Origin: Kondoa malvinella
Lineage: Eukaryota; Basidiomycota; Agaricostilbomycetes; Agaricostilbales; Kondoaceae
Assembly: GCA_039545315.1 (NCBI GenBank)
Contig: BCIM01000012.1
Span: 122,811-186,810 of the forward strand
Direction of reading: 5' to 3'
Length of the DNA stretch: 64,000 nt
The notes beneath the pieces are model-generated. The model saw only the letters and a program-made list of their open reading frames with translations, was not told the DNA's origin and made no database searches. Shown here piece after piece: positions 43,130-56,780 of the stretch. Made by a program: the position numbers and the translations under genes. Numbering within the stretch: the stretch's first letter is position 1; each line of letters starts with the position of its first letter.

Positions 43130-46100
43130 ATGTCCTCGTTATTGCTCCGCCTCTTTGAATCAGAGCACTTTAACATTTCACTCGCTATCAACTAGTAAGG
43201 CGCCTCATTCGGGACGCAGGCCAGCAGGTATAGACGCGTACTGATGCGCTGCATGTGTGTCCTTGCAGTCTCAAAACATATCCTGATCAAATTGGCGTCA
43301 CGTACTATCTTGTCGGTCGACTGCGTGAATTCTCTGAACCGGACGTCGCCTTCTACTGGCCGCAACTATGGTGAGTTATGCTCCAAGTTGTGGTCATTTT
43401 CTGTGCTGAAGATATTGCATAGTCATCTACTCATCACCCGCCCGACGGACAGCGCTGCTCTAGAGAGCTTCTTGATGCAGAAATGCGAAGAGTCTACACA
43501 TCTAGCAATGCTGGTACGTCTTGCTCCAAACTTGCCTTTATTGCGCTTATCGTCCAGCAGTCACTTTGGTATCTTCAAGCTTCATTATACGACCTCGCGA
43601 GCATGCCAAACACACCTTCCTTTGCGATATGCAGACGCGCCTTCAATCGCGTACAATCCATTATATTCACAGACCTGATAGCACCAGAAGCTACTAGCGC
43701 TACTCCTTCAACAGCTGCAACTCTTGGTTTGGTTGACCGAGAAAAGCTGAAACCGCACGCAAAAGCCGCCTTTGTTGGTCTAGGCATGCTCGCTAGTGCA
43801 CTTGCTCTACCACCTCTAGCCAAATCTTCAGGTCAAATGACGATACAGCAAGGGAGGAAAGTACTGCTTGATGATCAAGGTCGACCGGCGGTAGCTGGAC
43901 CGCAGGAGGAGAGAGAAAGCAGTGGGAGTGAAGATGAAGAAGATGTCAGCTCGCCTCGCGCTAGTGTGTCAGCCGCATCAAGTCAACCTACATCACTTCT
44001 CGCAAAGACTTTCGGCAAGAGCTCAACAAAAGCGAAACAGACCGACAAGAAAAGTCCTTCGTTCATGCCTGGACCTAGATTAGAACTGAGTCCAAGCACA
44101 TCCCCGACCAAACCCTTGCAACGCCCAAGGACCTTGCCAACATCACCTCGGCGGCTTGGTCAGTCAACTAGTCTATCGCATCTCCCTCGAAGACCTTCTG
44201 GTTTACCTGCCTCGCCTCTCGCTGTCAGTCGGTCAAATGAAAGCCCGCCAAACTCTCCTCCATCCTCATATAGAGCGCCATCAGCCAAACGACTACCCTC
44301 GCGACTGAACTCAACGTCCGAAAGCAACCTGTCCTTACAGGCCCACTCTGCCTCCGTCCCATCCCTCAGTCAATCATATGCCGCTTCTACAGCAAATCTA
44401 GCAGCAGATCCAAGTCAAGCAGCAGCACTAGCAGCCAGTGCCGCAGCTCAAGATGTAGAAAGATGGTCCGCGTCCATGCCCAAACAATTGCTCGTCAATC
44501 TCCTTCGAGCTCACGCTTGTAGAGCGCAACTCGACCTGCTCACCAGCCTACAAGATATTTCTACTCGACTGGTTTCCGTACCTAAAATGGCTCGGATTAG
44601 TGCACTTCGAGCGGAACTGACTGTGCTCAACCATGGTCTACCTCGAGGCTGCTGTCTTGGCATGTTTTGCCCTGGCGAATCATCACCTACCATATCATCG
44701 GATGATTCGACACCATCAAAACCTTCCTCCTTCAAATCGCATCATCGCATAGTCCGCATCTCACCTTCAGAATCTGTCGTTCTCAACTCAGCAGATCGTG
44801 CTCCTTTCCTTATACATGTCGAAGTTCTCGAAGGCGATCTAGATTTCGATCCATCCCGAAGACAGAATTACGAAGACTTGCGAACGGTCTTGACTGAACG
44901 AGAAGGGAGCTTGGCGAAAGCTAGCTATCGTTCTGGATCGACTGGATTTGCTTCTGGTAGATCCGTATCCGGTTCAACGATCAAAGCACCTCAGCGGAGC
45001 AATACCGAACGCCCGCATTCCAGAGTATCTAGCACCAGGTCTTCGGAAGGCTCTCAAAGAGCCAGCACCTCTTCTCAATTCACCTCACCTCCCTCTTCAG
45101 CCAAGAAGACTAGCTTTCAACCCAATGTACCTGTCAATGGTCCATCCCTGGCAAATGTAGCCGAACCAGAAGAAATGGACATGGTCGAACAGCTTTATGG
45201 CGACACTTCAGTTCGCGATGCACCCGCAGTAGCGACTGAATTCATTCCACCGGTCATACACAACCGTTCAGTAGATGAACAAGCTTGGAAACGCTCTCAT
45301 TCTACTCCAGCTTCTCCTGCGCTGGATAAAGATGCTGCTCCTGCTTTCCCTGGGCCGAAACAAAATGAAGATAGGAAACCAATCACTCTGGATGAATACG
45401 CCGAGCGAATGCGTATGGCTGCTATCATGCTTTCTCAGCTCAATGCAAGTCAGCAAACACCTATGGGCATGGTGCAGAACGCTACTGGTGCAGCTGGTGG
45501 TTTAGTGAATGTCGGTATCGGTCTAGGAGCTGGAATAGGTGGCGCAATGGGCTATGGCTTTGATGCAGTCAGAGGTGTCTTGCCATTCAGCGGAGGAAAG
45601 CAAAGCAGTATACCTGGTCAAGGCTCTTCCGGTCTAGCAGCGGCTTTGGACACTGCTTCTGCCAATGCAGGGTTCTCCGCAGTTTCTGGCTCACCCAACC
45701 TTTCTACCTTCACCACTTCAACGCCAATACCCGCACCCTCCCCCATCCTGGGCCAAAGTTCTGGTGCAGCTCGGCAGCGAGTCTTACCGCCAACAGAAGC
45801 TGCGGCCATCAAAGAGCGTATCATGACTGAAATGATGGCCCTAGAAGAAGAGCGCATGGAACGAATGCGAGCTGATAGTCGAGCTCGATCTTCAGGTTGG
45901 ACTGCCAACGGATCTTTCCGGCAGACGCCGCAGCAACGGACGACTCCTGCAGCTGAAGATGAAGGCATCGTGATGAGTGTCGTCAACAAGGAAGACCCAT
46001 CGGGAGCTGTGTTCAGCGAATCTTGGACTGAAAAGCGGACGAGGATCAGATCGTCTAGTCCATATGGCCATCTTGCGAATTGGGATGTGTTATCTGTCAT

Positions 46101-47101
46101 CGTCAAGACTGGCACGGATCTTCGGCAAGAACAGCTAGCTACTCAGCTAATACAAGAGTTTGGCAAGATTTGGTCAGAAGTCAAATGTCCGCATTGGGTG
46201 CGATAGTATGTTGAACCAAACTTGCGTCATCCCTTGCTAATGTGCTGTGCAGTTTCCGAATGCTCGTGACCTCAGAAAGCACTGGCCTGATCGAGACGAT
46301 TACCGATGCCGTTTCTGTTCATTCGATCAAGAAGGACGCATATTCCCGAGCCGCGCAAAGCAACGATGGCTTCGTTTCATTCACGCTATACGATCACTTT
46401 GTCGAAAAGTTCGGCGAACCAGATTCTTCTGCCTTTCGCCGCGCGCAAGATTGCTTTATGAAGTCCCTTGCATCATATTCGATAATCTGCTACATCCTCC
46501 AAATCAAGGACAGGCACAACGGCAATATCTTGATTGACAAACAAGGCCATATCATCCGTTCGTTGCAGACCAGCTGAGAGAGAGAGAAAAAATCCTAACA
46601 TGCACTGCAGATATTGACTTTGGCTTTTTGCTGTCCAACTCTCCTGGTCAGCTCGGCTTTGAGATGGCACCGTTCAAACTGCCACAAGAGTATATTGATA
46701 TTCTTGGCGGCATGGAGAGCCAGAAATACGCAGAGTTCAGGCTTTTACTTCGGCGGACGTTCTGGGATGTACGAAAGCACGCCGAGCGGATCATTATGAT
46801 CGTCGAGCTCATGCAGAAAGGTCGGTCATAGTTTAGCTGCTCTGCGCTCGCTGATTACTTCTGTAGACTCTAAACTACCCTGCTTTGCCTTGGGCGACCA
46901 GACACTCAGAACTCTGCGAGATCGGTTCCAGCTCAGTCTCACGCAGCCGCAATGTGATGAGTTCGTGGATCGTCTGCTAGACAGCTCGGCTCTGTCTGTC
47001 ATCACCAGGCTGTATGACATGTTCCAATGTAGGCCACAAAACTCACATGCGCCCATACTTTGCTCATTCGTTCCACAGTCCGGTCGCAGGGTATTCTTTG
47101 A
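43130..47101 (+). CDS. PIK1: Phosphatidylinositol 4-kinase, PIK1/PI4KB type
   Basis: Makes PI4P at the Golgi for secretory traffic. Start at 43130 (MSSLLLRLFESEHFNISLAI) opens the lipid-kinase-unique domain, continued across introns as YLKTYPDQIGVTYYLVGRLR, FYWPQL, HLLITRPTDSAALESFLMQK and QSLWYLQASLYDLAS. The centre is a very long Ser/Pro-rich linker of about 600 residues in one exon. The catalytic domain follows: TEKRTRIRSSSPYGHLANWD, VLSVIVKTGTDLRQEQLATQ, MLVTSESTGLIETITDAVSV, HSIKKDAYSRAAQ, the catalytic loop IKDRHNGNILIDKQGH and the DFG-type HIDFGFLLSNSPGQLGFE; then FKLPQEYIDILGGM. The C-terminal helices LRDRFQLSLTQPQCDEFVDR and VITRLYDMFQ lead to FRSQGIL. The loop between DAAQRAFL-type region and HLANWD is long. 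About 1160 residues, as expected for fungal Pik1. Confidence 0.95.
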
Positions 47102-47252
47102 GAGGATAGTTGGGTTGTATCGTTATGTAGTGTCGTTCAAGAGTAGTACTTGCTGCATAATCCGTTGCATTCTGCTGCCAATTGATATGCTAATGCGATG
47201 CAATGGTATTATGTCTGAACTGTACAGCTCGTGTAGCCCAGTACACAAGCGC

Positions 47253-50200
47253 TTATGCGTTCTTCTTGAACTTCTTTTGCTTCACTTCTAGCTCATGCCA
47301 ATCGCCGTGTACTTCCATCAACCTATAGGCAAGCCTATTAGCTTGACGTGCTTCAGGCCATTGGATCAGAACGTACATTGTAGGTTGTTCCGGCGCAGGC
47401 TCTTCGGTCGTAAAGTATGGCAACAGCAAAGCTTCCGCTGCAGTTGGTCGCTGACTTGGGTCCAGCGCTAGCAGCTGCTGGGACAAGGCAATAGTTGCAT
47501 CGGTCTTGAGGTATTTGCTGTCCACAAATATTAGTCAAGCTATACCGACTGGCAGGGGCTATCTTACCTTCCAAACGTCTCTTTAAACCTGCTGTTGATA
47601 GGCTCCTTCGGTTTCACCAATTCGTACCAAGGAAGTTCGAAGACCGATGGCCAATTTTCCTTTGTTGGTGTGCCACAGTATTTGAAGATTACTTCTAGCT
47701 GATGTATCTCGTCTTGTCCTTGGAAGACGGGTCGCTTGGTGAAGAGCTCAAGGAAGATGCACCTGCCGGAGAATTGAGTTGAGTTGCCTTGTAATGTACT
47801 CGAGCAAAGCTTACCCTGCGCTCCACATATCGACTTCCGCACCGTAGACAGTGCCGCCGTATAAGAGCTCTGGCGGTTTGTACCACTGAGTGATGACCCG
47901 ATTGGTATAGTCGTTTTTGCGATCAGGAACATAGAAGCGAGCGAGACCGAAATCTGCAATCTTGAGTTCGCCGCGCTTGCTGAGCAGAATATTGGAGCCT
48001 TTCAGATCTCGATGCAGTATGCGTCTCTTGTGCATGTACGACAGACCGTGAAGCAGTTGTGACATTAAAGACTTGAGATGCGCGGCGGTAAAGGAAATAT
48101 CCGGATGCCGGAGTAAACCAGTAAGATCGTGGTCCATGTATTCAAAGACCATGTATACTGAGCCTGTAAAGCAAGCATTAAATTTAAGCTGTGTGTTACA
48201 GCAAAGACAATCATTGCAATACCTTGCGAGACCATCATTTCCATCAGCTGAATGATATTGTCGTGGCGCATGCTTTGCAGAAGCTTGATCTCCCGAACAG
48301 AGGTGATAGGAAAGCCATCCTTCTCCGCTTCCATTCGAATTCGCTTTAATGCTACCATCTGACCAGTCTCCCCATTTCTCGCCTTGTACACCTTGCCATA
48401 AGTCCCTTCGCCCACTTGATTCAGCCTCTCATATAGCTCCCCAGGTTTCAAGCGTGATGATTTGCTAGGCGCTTGCATAGGCGTGACGCTGCCTTTGGAT
48501 TGATCCAGATCATTGACGGAACCTTCTGCCTGATCAACGCCGGCGCTGATTGCAAGACCATCCTGGGAGTATTGCTGCTTCATGACTTGATCGCCTGGCG
48601 GCATTGGACTGTATTGGGGTTCGTTTTGCGTTGGAAGCCCTTGATATGCCAGATTATACGAGCTGTCCTTATTGGGCAATGGCGGCGCTGGCCATCTGCG
48701 TCCCTGCGGTCGCGAATTCGGCTCCTGCGACGCAGACGGCATAGACGCTTGCATAGCAGGATTGAGCGGGAGATTGGCTTTTTCGCGCAGTTCTCGCTGC
48801 ATAGCTGCTCTTTCCGCTGCAGCAATAATTTGTTCAATGTCCATCTGAGCTTTATTGGGCTCGTCTTCTTCGCCAGGAAAGAACTTTTTGACTTGCGCTC
48901 GAGAAGTGTCGGCTGTCGAAGGCGCAACTCGCTTGAAGCCAGGTAGAGTTGTACTTGGGACTATGGGAGCAGATTGCATCGGGACAGAATTGCCTTTAGG
49001 GCCCCTTGGAGCTTGGACATTGGGCTTGCCCCATTCACGTGGACCTTTTGGTGCTGGCACATTGCCTTCTGCTTGAAATATGCTAGATTGAGGAGGAAGA
49101 GGTTGGTGTGCGCGAGGTGCTGCAGGCGGACTTCGCGAGATATGCCTTGACGAGGTGCTTGGGGCATCTTGTCTGCCTCTAGGCGAAGGACTTCGTCTTC
49201 GCGGCGGAGGAGGTGAAGATCGTCGAGGAGATTCATTCCGCCGTCTTGATGATCGATCTCTTGAGCGAGACCTCGATCTGTCACGGCGTGACTCTCTTTT
49301 GGAAGATCGAGCTGGCGAAGGCCTGCGAGGCGGCGATACTCGAGAGCGAGGCGGCGGAGAGACAGAACGACTTCTAGGCGACCGCCCCCTGCGGACATAT
49401 CTGGTCGTTTTGGCTGTGGCTTTCAATTCGCGTACTGCTGCTTCGTTAGGACCGGTGCGACCTTTCGGCGGAGGTGAGCGAGATCTCGCTGATCCTCTGC
49501 TTTCTGAAGGACGTGATCTTCTATAATGCGATCCATCGGAAGATGAAGACCTAGACGAAGCGCGAGACTTGCGGATGCGGCCGACTGAGTCAACTGAAGG
49601 GCTTCTGGCTGTTCTTCCTCGCGGTGGTTCGACTTCTGCTTCTTTCGGCTTGCGCGTGTAGGAGGACTTGGCTGTGTTCGGAGCTTGGGCTGGCGGCCTG
49701 GCAACACAAGGTCTAAGCTATCGACTCAAGCAGCAGCTCAGCACTTACCGATCATCCTCTAGCCTTTGTCTTTTATTAGAAGACGCTGGCGGATCATCCG
49801 GTCGATCTCGGTTCTTCCTGTCGCTGGTCGAAGCCTTCATCTCTTGGTTTTTCTGTGGCTTGCGCGAGTTCTTGTTTCGGCCAAAGTCATTGCGGTCTTG
49901 CCATTCTCCAGATGGAGGTGCGCGCATTGGAGCAGTGTTGGGTGCGGCGAGTGGAATTCGGATTGGCGGCAAGCTGTTATCTCCGCGTCGTTGGTAGCTT
50001 CCGCGGTCACGGCCTACGGGAGTACAGTCGAAGTAGCGTATAGAGTGTAAGTATGGCGAGGGGCGAAGGCAGAGTATGAAGGTGAATATGGGAAAAATAT
50101 AGCAAATGATAATTAGCATTGCAAGTTGAACGCCTATGAAGCATTATGAGTCTACCTGAGTCATTCGGTTGCCGCTGATAGCGATCCCTGTCCGGCGCTC

Positions 50201-50456
50201 CTCTTGGTGCAGAAGGATGCGAAGGATCATATGAGCCGCCAATGGAATGCCACTGACCAGGCATGGCGACACCAACAGGCGGAGGAGGAAGCTGCTGAGG
50301 GTATCGAGGATCGAAATGAGGATCTTGAATATGCTGATTCGCGTAGTATGGGTCGTAAGCGTTGGGAGGAGCTTGAAAATCAAGAGGTGGTGGGTAGGCT
50401 GGCCGGAAATCTGGCGGCGGACCTCGCGAACGATAGCCTGAGTGATTAGCTCGCAT
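47253..50456 (-). CDS. CTK1: CTD kinase catalytic subunit, CTK1/CDK12-type cyclin-dependent kinase
   Basis: Phosphorylates Ser2 of the RNA polymerase II C-terminal domain during elongation. ATG 50456 starts MRANHSGYRSRGPPPDFRPA; the N-terminal 600 residues are Pro-, Arg- and Ser-rich with RS dipeptides (RDRSRSRSRDRSSRRRNESP), as in CDK12/13. The kinase domain starts YERLNQVGEGTYGKVYKARN (Gly loop) and has VALKRIRMEAEKDGFPITSV with a PITSVRE cyclin-binding helix (PITxxRE in the family). Further on are YMVFEYMDHDLTGLL, the catalytic loop ILHRDLKGSNILLSKRGELK, DFGLAR, the T-loop TNRVITQWYKPPELL and VDMWSAG, GQDEIHQLEVIFKYCGTPTK, LLALDPSQRPTAAEAL. The C-terminus (DWHELEVKQKKFKKNA) is short. VITQWYK replaces the usual VITLWYR. 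Several introns. The stop lies 151 bp from that of PIK1. Confidence 0.95.
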
Positions 50457-51069
50457 CAGCGTGCAAGGTCACGCAGTCAGCTTGACACAAAAGTGTGTGG
50501 TCGTAGAAAGCGTAAAAGTCGAGCGCAATCAAACCTCAAACCCGAATCAGTCGTGCGAAATACTGCAGCGACGCTGTATTCGACACATTGAATACGCTGT
50601 TAGCACATGGAGAAGAAAAGAAATACCTGATTGACTTTAAGCTGTGCCTTTGCACGCAGACACATCAGCGACATGTCTCATGTTGGGTTCAAAAGCGGGC
50701 TTACGTTGTTGCGAGATGATGCCTTGAGGTTCGCTATGCAGATAGAAAGGGTTGCCCTTCGATGATCGCAACGCGCTTGACAGTGACGCTGTGAGAACAG
50801 AATTCGCTCGTCAGCCCGAGACAGCTTTTTGAGACCTGCAAGCACTGTAAAGGCTGACCTATGAATGCAGATATGTGTACGCGGAACCAGCTGGCAGATC
50901 CATAGACTTCTACAGATCAAAGACGGAACCGCTGTTGAATGTCAAAACATGCTGATCATCGATTCAAGCATGTTATACACAAAAGCTGCAACAACACCAT
51001 AAAGCTACACAAGTCAAAACGATATTTTACAGGCCCTCGTAGCCATTATGGGCAGCGAAGTATTGAAAG
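50457..51069. other. Intergenic region upstream of CTK1
   Basis: About 610 bp between the CTK1 start and the 3' end of the Zn2Cys6 gene. Minus-strand open frames of up to 80 codons have no domain. It should contain the CTK1 promoter. No RNA gene or repeat recognised. Confidence 0.4.
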
Positions 51070-53910
51070 TCATTTTTCGGTGAGGGCTAAGAGACGGTCA
51101 GCCTCTGCTGCGCCGCCTTGAGAAGAAGGAGCACTCACAGGTCTAGAATAGACGAGGAACTCTTCCCACGAGTTCCCACCAACGCTTGGAGCGTCGGCTC
51201 CGGCCAGATTGGCACCAAAGAGAGACATGTCGTCCCAGAAACTGCCCTGGAAGAGTGCTTCAAGGTGAGGGTTATGCACTTGGTCCAGGAAGTGAGCAGG
51301 TGGAGGAATGCCTGGATCAGGCATGGCCATCGGTACGCTGAGCTTCGAATGTCAGCATCGCTTAGCGTGAGAACATAAGTGCTTACGCTTCTTCCATGCC
51401 TAGCTCCTTCCGCTTTGCATTCACTAGCACTTTCAGAAACGCAGCATACAAGAAGTGTTGATGCGTCCTGTCAACGCATTAGCCTATTACTCATGTTAGG
51501 CGATATTCACTGACTGGTCCACGGCAACCGCTTCCAGAGTTCGAATGACAGCGTCAACAGATGCAAACACCTCGGTGGCATCAGGCGGAGAGACAGGAGA
51601 GTTGAGCAGCTTGAGCAAGAAGCAGCAGGAATACGAGCTGAAGACCAAAATGTTGTCAGTCGATGTTTGTAGAGTGCCGCTGCTAGCAAATGTTCCGCTG
51701 AAGGTGATGCAGACTTCAGATGCGGCTCGATAGCATGCTTGTGTCATTTGAGCAATGTCTTCGCTGACGTTGTTCTCCATTGCCAATTGAAGACAGTAAG
51801 CACCGAGACCGAGCTGTGGTAGACATTAGCGAGGCACCTTTGCAGCGAAAAGTAGTACATACTTCATAGTACGCAAAGTAAAATCGTCCAGCGATAGCGT
51901 TGTACGTATTGATGGCCGTTCGAGGATTCCAGATCTCTCCAAAGGCTCTCATCTGATCAGTGAAGGTCTTGTAAAGCAATTTGCTGCGAGAACATCAGCG
52001 ACTGAGACCGAAGCGATAGACAGAAGGCTCACTAGTCCAGTCGACGGTTCAAAGCATTTGTCGAGTCCGTCGCAGAGTAGATCAGGTCCAATGCTCGACC
52101 ATGTTGTCTGTGGAAGGCAACCATAGCACACAGAGAACTGTAGGTGAAGGGAAAGGCCCAATGAGCTAACACTCAAAGTCCCGCCTTTCGGACCTACACA
52201 TCACGAGTCATCGTGCCTTCTTGCTGCCACCAAGTCTCGCAAGATCGCACAATAAAGTCCTCCCGCAGAGTGTACGAGCGACCACACTGAGCTGCCATAC
52301 TTCGGTCGACCACAAACGTATACAACCAAGTTCGCTCGCGATTGAGCGTTTCTCGCTGAAATTGCAGTCGGGTAGCATCGTCCACATCATCCGGTACGAC
52401 AGCTTCTCTCTTTCGGAAAAGACCTAGCTCTTGACCCATGCGGATAGCTGTGCTGCGGTCAGCAATGATCGGCAAGGATAAGCGCAAGGGCAAACCTATA
52501 CCGCTGTACATCCAGCTTCGATCTTCCTCATAGCGAAGAGACGGCTGCGACCAGGTAGAAAGCAACAAGAACCCTTGGATGACTTCAACACTCTTGTAGC
52601 TGCTTCGAAGCGTCCCAACGCCAAGCTCGTGCGCCGCAGACATGATTTTCGGGTAAAGCTCTGGTTTCTTGGTGTAGAACTTGGATGCCACAGCGCAAAT
52701 GCAAGTGAAGAGAAATGGAGAGCGAGAAGCGACCAGCTGGGGTGTGTGGAACTCGACGGAGAGTAGTCCATTATGTATAGCGCAGCGATCAAAGAAGAGG
52801 TCGAACAGCTCGATGGCCTCCTGCGCATCTGTGATCAGTCTGTACCCGCAGAGTCAGCTGAGAATGCTTACTGCTGGACTGATGACATGATTCAACAGAA
52901 TAGTTGGCATCATGCGCTGTTCGATCAAATGTTTCCGAATTGATAAGTCGCTGATTGCTCCGGGCTGTGGTGCGCGCCATCAGCTCTAGTACAAAACAAG
53001 GTGTGACAGAGCATACCCTGAAGAATTCTGCACTGGCAGGTCCTAATTTTGTTCCCGGTGGAGCAACCCTCGTCTCGGTAAATGGCTCATCTGCAGGCAC
53101 ATGCCCAATTTCTCTGTTGAGTAGCTCTCGAAGATCTGCTGTCCTTTGAGTATTCCGAAGAGATGCGCTGCACGGATATCTAAGTATCTAAATGGGCAAA
53201 GCAGAGGTAGAGACGTACTCTGCTAGTAGACCAAGGGCGCTCAAATCATTGGAGGGCAATGCGTCCAGTCTGGGTGATTGAGGTTCGCCTGACCCGCCGC
53301 TGGTGGATGCTCCATAGCTGCTCGTCTTCTTGCCTTTAGTATCTTGAAGAGAGGAAGAGGCGAGAGATGAAGAAGTCAAAGGCACAGCAGTCGGCGAGGC
53401 GAAAGAGCTGTACAACAAATTCCGAAGCGACTCGGTGTTGTCGGCGTCCGGCTTGATCTGAGCACAAGCTTTGGCTAGCAGATTTGGGTCGCTTGTAAGC
53501 ATGGCCTTGAGAATGGTTTCGATAGTCTCCTCCATATGCTTGACTGCCATATTTGCCTGATTGGCCGCCTTCATGCCTTTGCGTTTACCACGCTGCGAAG
53601 CTTCAAAGACGCATTCGCTGCCCTGATTCTGGCATCTCTTGCAAGGCGAACCTTCTTCGAAAATACAACGCATCTTGAGCTTTCGACATGCCAAGCAAGC
53701 CTTTGAGCCTCTTTTCTTGGGTTCTCCCTTGTTATTCGCCTTGCCAGTCTTTGCTTTTTTAGCTGCAGAAGGGCCAGCGTCAGGGGACTCTGACTCCATC
53801 AGGCCTCTTTTGTTGCTGCCTCCAGCTACAGACGCGCCATCTTCCTCGTAGCCATCGTAGCCATACTCTGAGCCACTTGCAAGTAAAGGGTCGATGTAGG
53901 GTGTTGCCAT
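51070..53910 (-). CDS. Zn2Cys6 fungal transcription factor with middle homology domain
   Basis: DNA-binding regulator. ATG 53910: MATPYIDPLLASGSEYGYDG, an acidic linker, a basic KKAKTGKANNKGEPKKRGSK, then the binuclear cluster CLACRKLKMRCIF with PCKRCQNQGSECVF (six Cys with CX2C-X6-C and CX2C-X6-C spacing) and a basic RGKRKGMKAANQANMAVKHM. A Ser-rich linker precedes the fungal-specific middle domain: LFDLFFDRCAIHNGLLSVEF, LVASRSPFLFTCICAVASKF, ELGVGTLRSSYKSVEVIQGF, LLSTWSQPSLRYEEDRSWMY, ADRSTAIRMGQELGLFRK and RERTWLYTFVVDRSMAAQCG, which are the FxxYHP-type and RxWW-type helices of the Fungal_trans family. C-terminal helical region GLGAYCLQLAMENNVSEDIA, then GPAHFLDQ-like segment and a tail ending LLALTEK. 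Many introns; about 830 residues. Targets cannot be inferred. Confidence 0.88.
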
Positions 53911-54161
53911 TGGTCACAGACAAGGTCGTTGATGATGGACACTCCGCAAGATCGAAATTCAAATGGGGAACATGTCGGAGCCCAGACTTATCAAAACCGG
54001 CTTGCTCGGTCTGAGCAACAGAGCGGTTGGTAGCAATAGGTAATGTCTAGTACCGTCTCGCCCAAATCCTTGGTCTACTCCGATCATCCGCCGGCGAAAT
54101 GTAGCGAGATATCATGTACATCCTTCCCGCCCCATGAATCTTCTATTTAATGACATCTGTA

Positions 54162-56658
54162 TCACTCTTTTTCCTTCTTTTCAAACAAGAAGGCTGTCGC
54201 CAAGTCGTAGCAAGCCCATGATATCGCCATAGCTATTTATATTCAGCAAAGTTTAGACCACCCGGAGAATTAGACTCACAAGGTGCTACCTTGAGCAGCG
54301 TAGGTGCTAGGCCACGGTAGAAGCCTCTGAAGCCCTCTTTCTGCATCGTCTGTTTTATCACGTCTCGGAACTGCGCATCGTCATCAGCCAAGTGCTCTTC
54401 TAAGAATCCCATGAAGGGCTTACTCCATTATATTGAGCCGCGTGCGCTGATGTCCCTTGTGCTTGTAACCGCGTGCCTACTCAAATGATCAGCAAGAACC
54501 ACACAGCATCACGACGAGCATACGAATAGTATTGACAGGGTAGACGGCCGTAGCGCTTCAAAACCCTTTGAGCGTTCGTCTGTAGGCATACAAGAAGGGC
54601 TTACCCTATACCACCGGAGAGAGCTCCGAAGAGCAGAGAAGGCAGTACGCCAGGTTCGTCATTGCCCGTCTGAGAGAATCAGATTATGCACACGCAAAGG
54701 AAACAAGACCTACATATGCACAATAGTAGTTCTTCTGTAGTTCATATAGCGCAGCATCCGCTGTCGATAGAACGCAGCTCCTCAGATCTATATCCAATCG
54801 TAAAAGCGACGTCCTCACTTGCAGCATACGGAAACACCCCACTAAAGTCATTTCAGCGTCTAGAAACTCGAAAGGACCGGCCCACTCACACCATGCCCAT
54901 TGTCAACCCGTTATAAAAAGGTCGGATTCCGCCCTACTCTTCTTGAGCAAACGCAAAACACAACGACAACTGTACTGACCTGTCTGTACATTTTGCCTGT
55001 CAGGTCTTTGATGAGTCTAGTACCCGACAGTTCGCCGCCTTGAGACGATTGTAGTCGTGTCTACAGCCAGATGAGATTAAGAAAGACCATGCTGGACGCA
55101 TAATCGAATACTCACTTTGACTGTTTCTATCGGGTAGATGGAGAATTGACTTGTCATGCCACCTAATCCACCTGAAATGAAGCGCGAAGTATTACTGATC
55201 TGACTTGTATCGTCAACCTTGTCTATATATCGAGCGAAGAATCGTCTGCAAGAAGTTTAGCACGACAGATTTGGAAGATAAACAACTCACTTTGAAGTTT
55301 CGTATGTCAAAAATCTAGGAGATCATAAGCGCCTACATGACTTCGTGCTTTGAGTCAACCTACTTCAGTGCACTTTCGGGAAAGATCTGTCCAGCCGGTC
55401 ATGTCAAGACCATCTACCGCCATTGATCTGAACACAGACCTTGAGTACATTCAGACCATTCCCAACAAAGAAGCCCTTAAGCCCGTTATGCTCGCTGTAT
55501 ATCGCTTTGGCCGCATTGCCAAAAGCGGCAAACCCCTTCGAGCCAGCTTTAGCTATTCGAGCAGGATTCAGCGACTTGACATCTTCTGCTATATTTACTG
55601 GGGACGCGGAACTCGATGTGATGAGGTAGACTTTCAGTCGATCAAATGGTGCCGTTGCGCTTCTTGATATCGCGCCTGCTATTCCTCCAGCTAGGAGATA
55701 TTTGCCCGCTCCATCAAAGCTTGATTTGTGCGCATCGCCTTCGGGGTCATCTTCCGAGGACGAACTTTGTGATGTAGTCGCCGATGGGTCTTGCTTCGGT
55801 TTCGAGACTGCACGACATCAGTGTGAATCAAATGTCTCGATATGTCGACTTTACCTATTTTTGCTGACTCTGAAGAGGCTTTGGACTGCCGTGGTGGCTT
55901 TTCGCCAACAGTGACGTCTGTGCTGATATGTTCAGCAACAGCACGACATAAGAGCTCCCGCGCTGACCTCCATCTTGTGTAACCTGATGTGAAGGTCGCC
56001 GTATCGGTTTCGAGGCTCGATAGAAGCTAACAATCTCCTTGAAAGATGCAGGCCGGGACATGAGTAGCAGGAATTCTCTAAAGTCGTCGAAAGAGATGTG
56101 TCCGTCTCTGTCGAAGCACATATGCAAGCTTAAGACAATGCATGTTTACAGCGGCGTTGACACTCACTGATCAGCATCTAGAGCTTGAAAGAAACTAGAC
56201 AGGAGCTCAGCACTCCATGCATTGGTCTACGCGCAGAAGAACGCGCACTCATGCAAAGCCTGGGGTGACATCTGAATCTTGCGCTCCTCCAACGCTTGAC
56301 GGATCTCGTCTCGATTAAGCTGATTGTCATTATCGGTGTCGAGCCCTTGGAAGATGGACCACAGCTCTCGCTCTTTCGCTTCGGCGTACTTTTGGAACTT
56401 GTCATAAGACAGAGTTGTTTGCTTGCCCTCGTCCGAACGAGCGCATTCTTCAGCCAGCAGTCGTGCATACTCATCACGCAGCTTCTCTCGCTGTATCTCG
56501 TCGGCTGACAGCTGCCCGTTGCTCTTGTCGAGCGGGACAGTCTTCTCTGAATCTTCTTGCAAAGCAGCAAACTTGCGCTTCAGCTGCTTAAGCCTTCTAT
56601 CAGGGTTTCGCGCATTGTACTTCTGCAGACCATCTGGAGGCTTTGCTGCCTCATCCAT
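54162..56658 (-). CDS. Ca2+-dependent mitochondrial carrier (SCaMC/Sal1-type, EF-hand plus carrier repeats)
   Basis: Inner-membrane carrier regulated by cytosolic Ca2+; relatives exchange ATP-Mg for phosphate. ATG 56658: MDEAAKPPDGLQKYNARNPD and a charged helix, then FQGLDTDNDNQLNRDEIRQA (EF-hand loop DTDNDNQLNRDE), LEERKIQMSPQALHECAFF, FQALDADR and FDRDGHISFDDFREFLLLMS (second EF-hand), SRPASFKEIVSFYRASK. The transmembrane part follows with carrier repeats: a KYLLAGGIAGAIS-like start, ATAPFDRLKVYLITS (PxD motif), GLKGFFVGNGLNVLKV-type signature, and a last repeat QTMQKEGFRGFYRGLAPTLL with KVAP joined to SMAISWACYDLATAFLFEKK. Stop at 54162. Many short exons; the order EF-hands then three carrier repeats is diagnostic. 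I worked out the middle repeats less completely than the two ends. Confidence 0.85.
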
Positions 56659-56780
56659 GCAAGAATAGTGTACACGGTGGTTTTGCGTTTACAAGCGTCA
56701 TTTCGTTACAGTCAACAAAGTACATTGATTGCCCTGAACACAAGCTAACAAGTATGCGTATAGACCATCAAGGGTGCCAT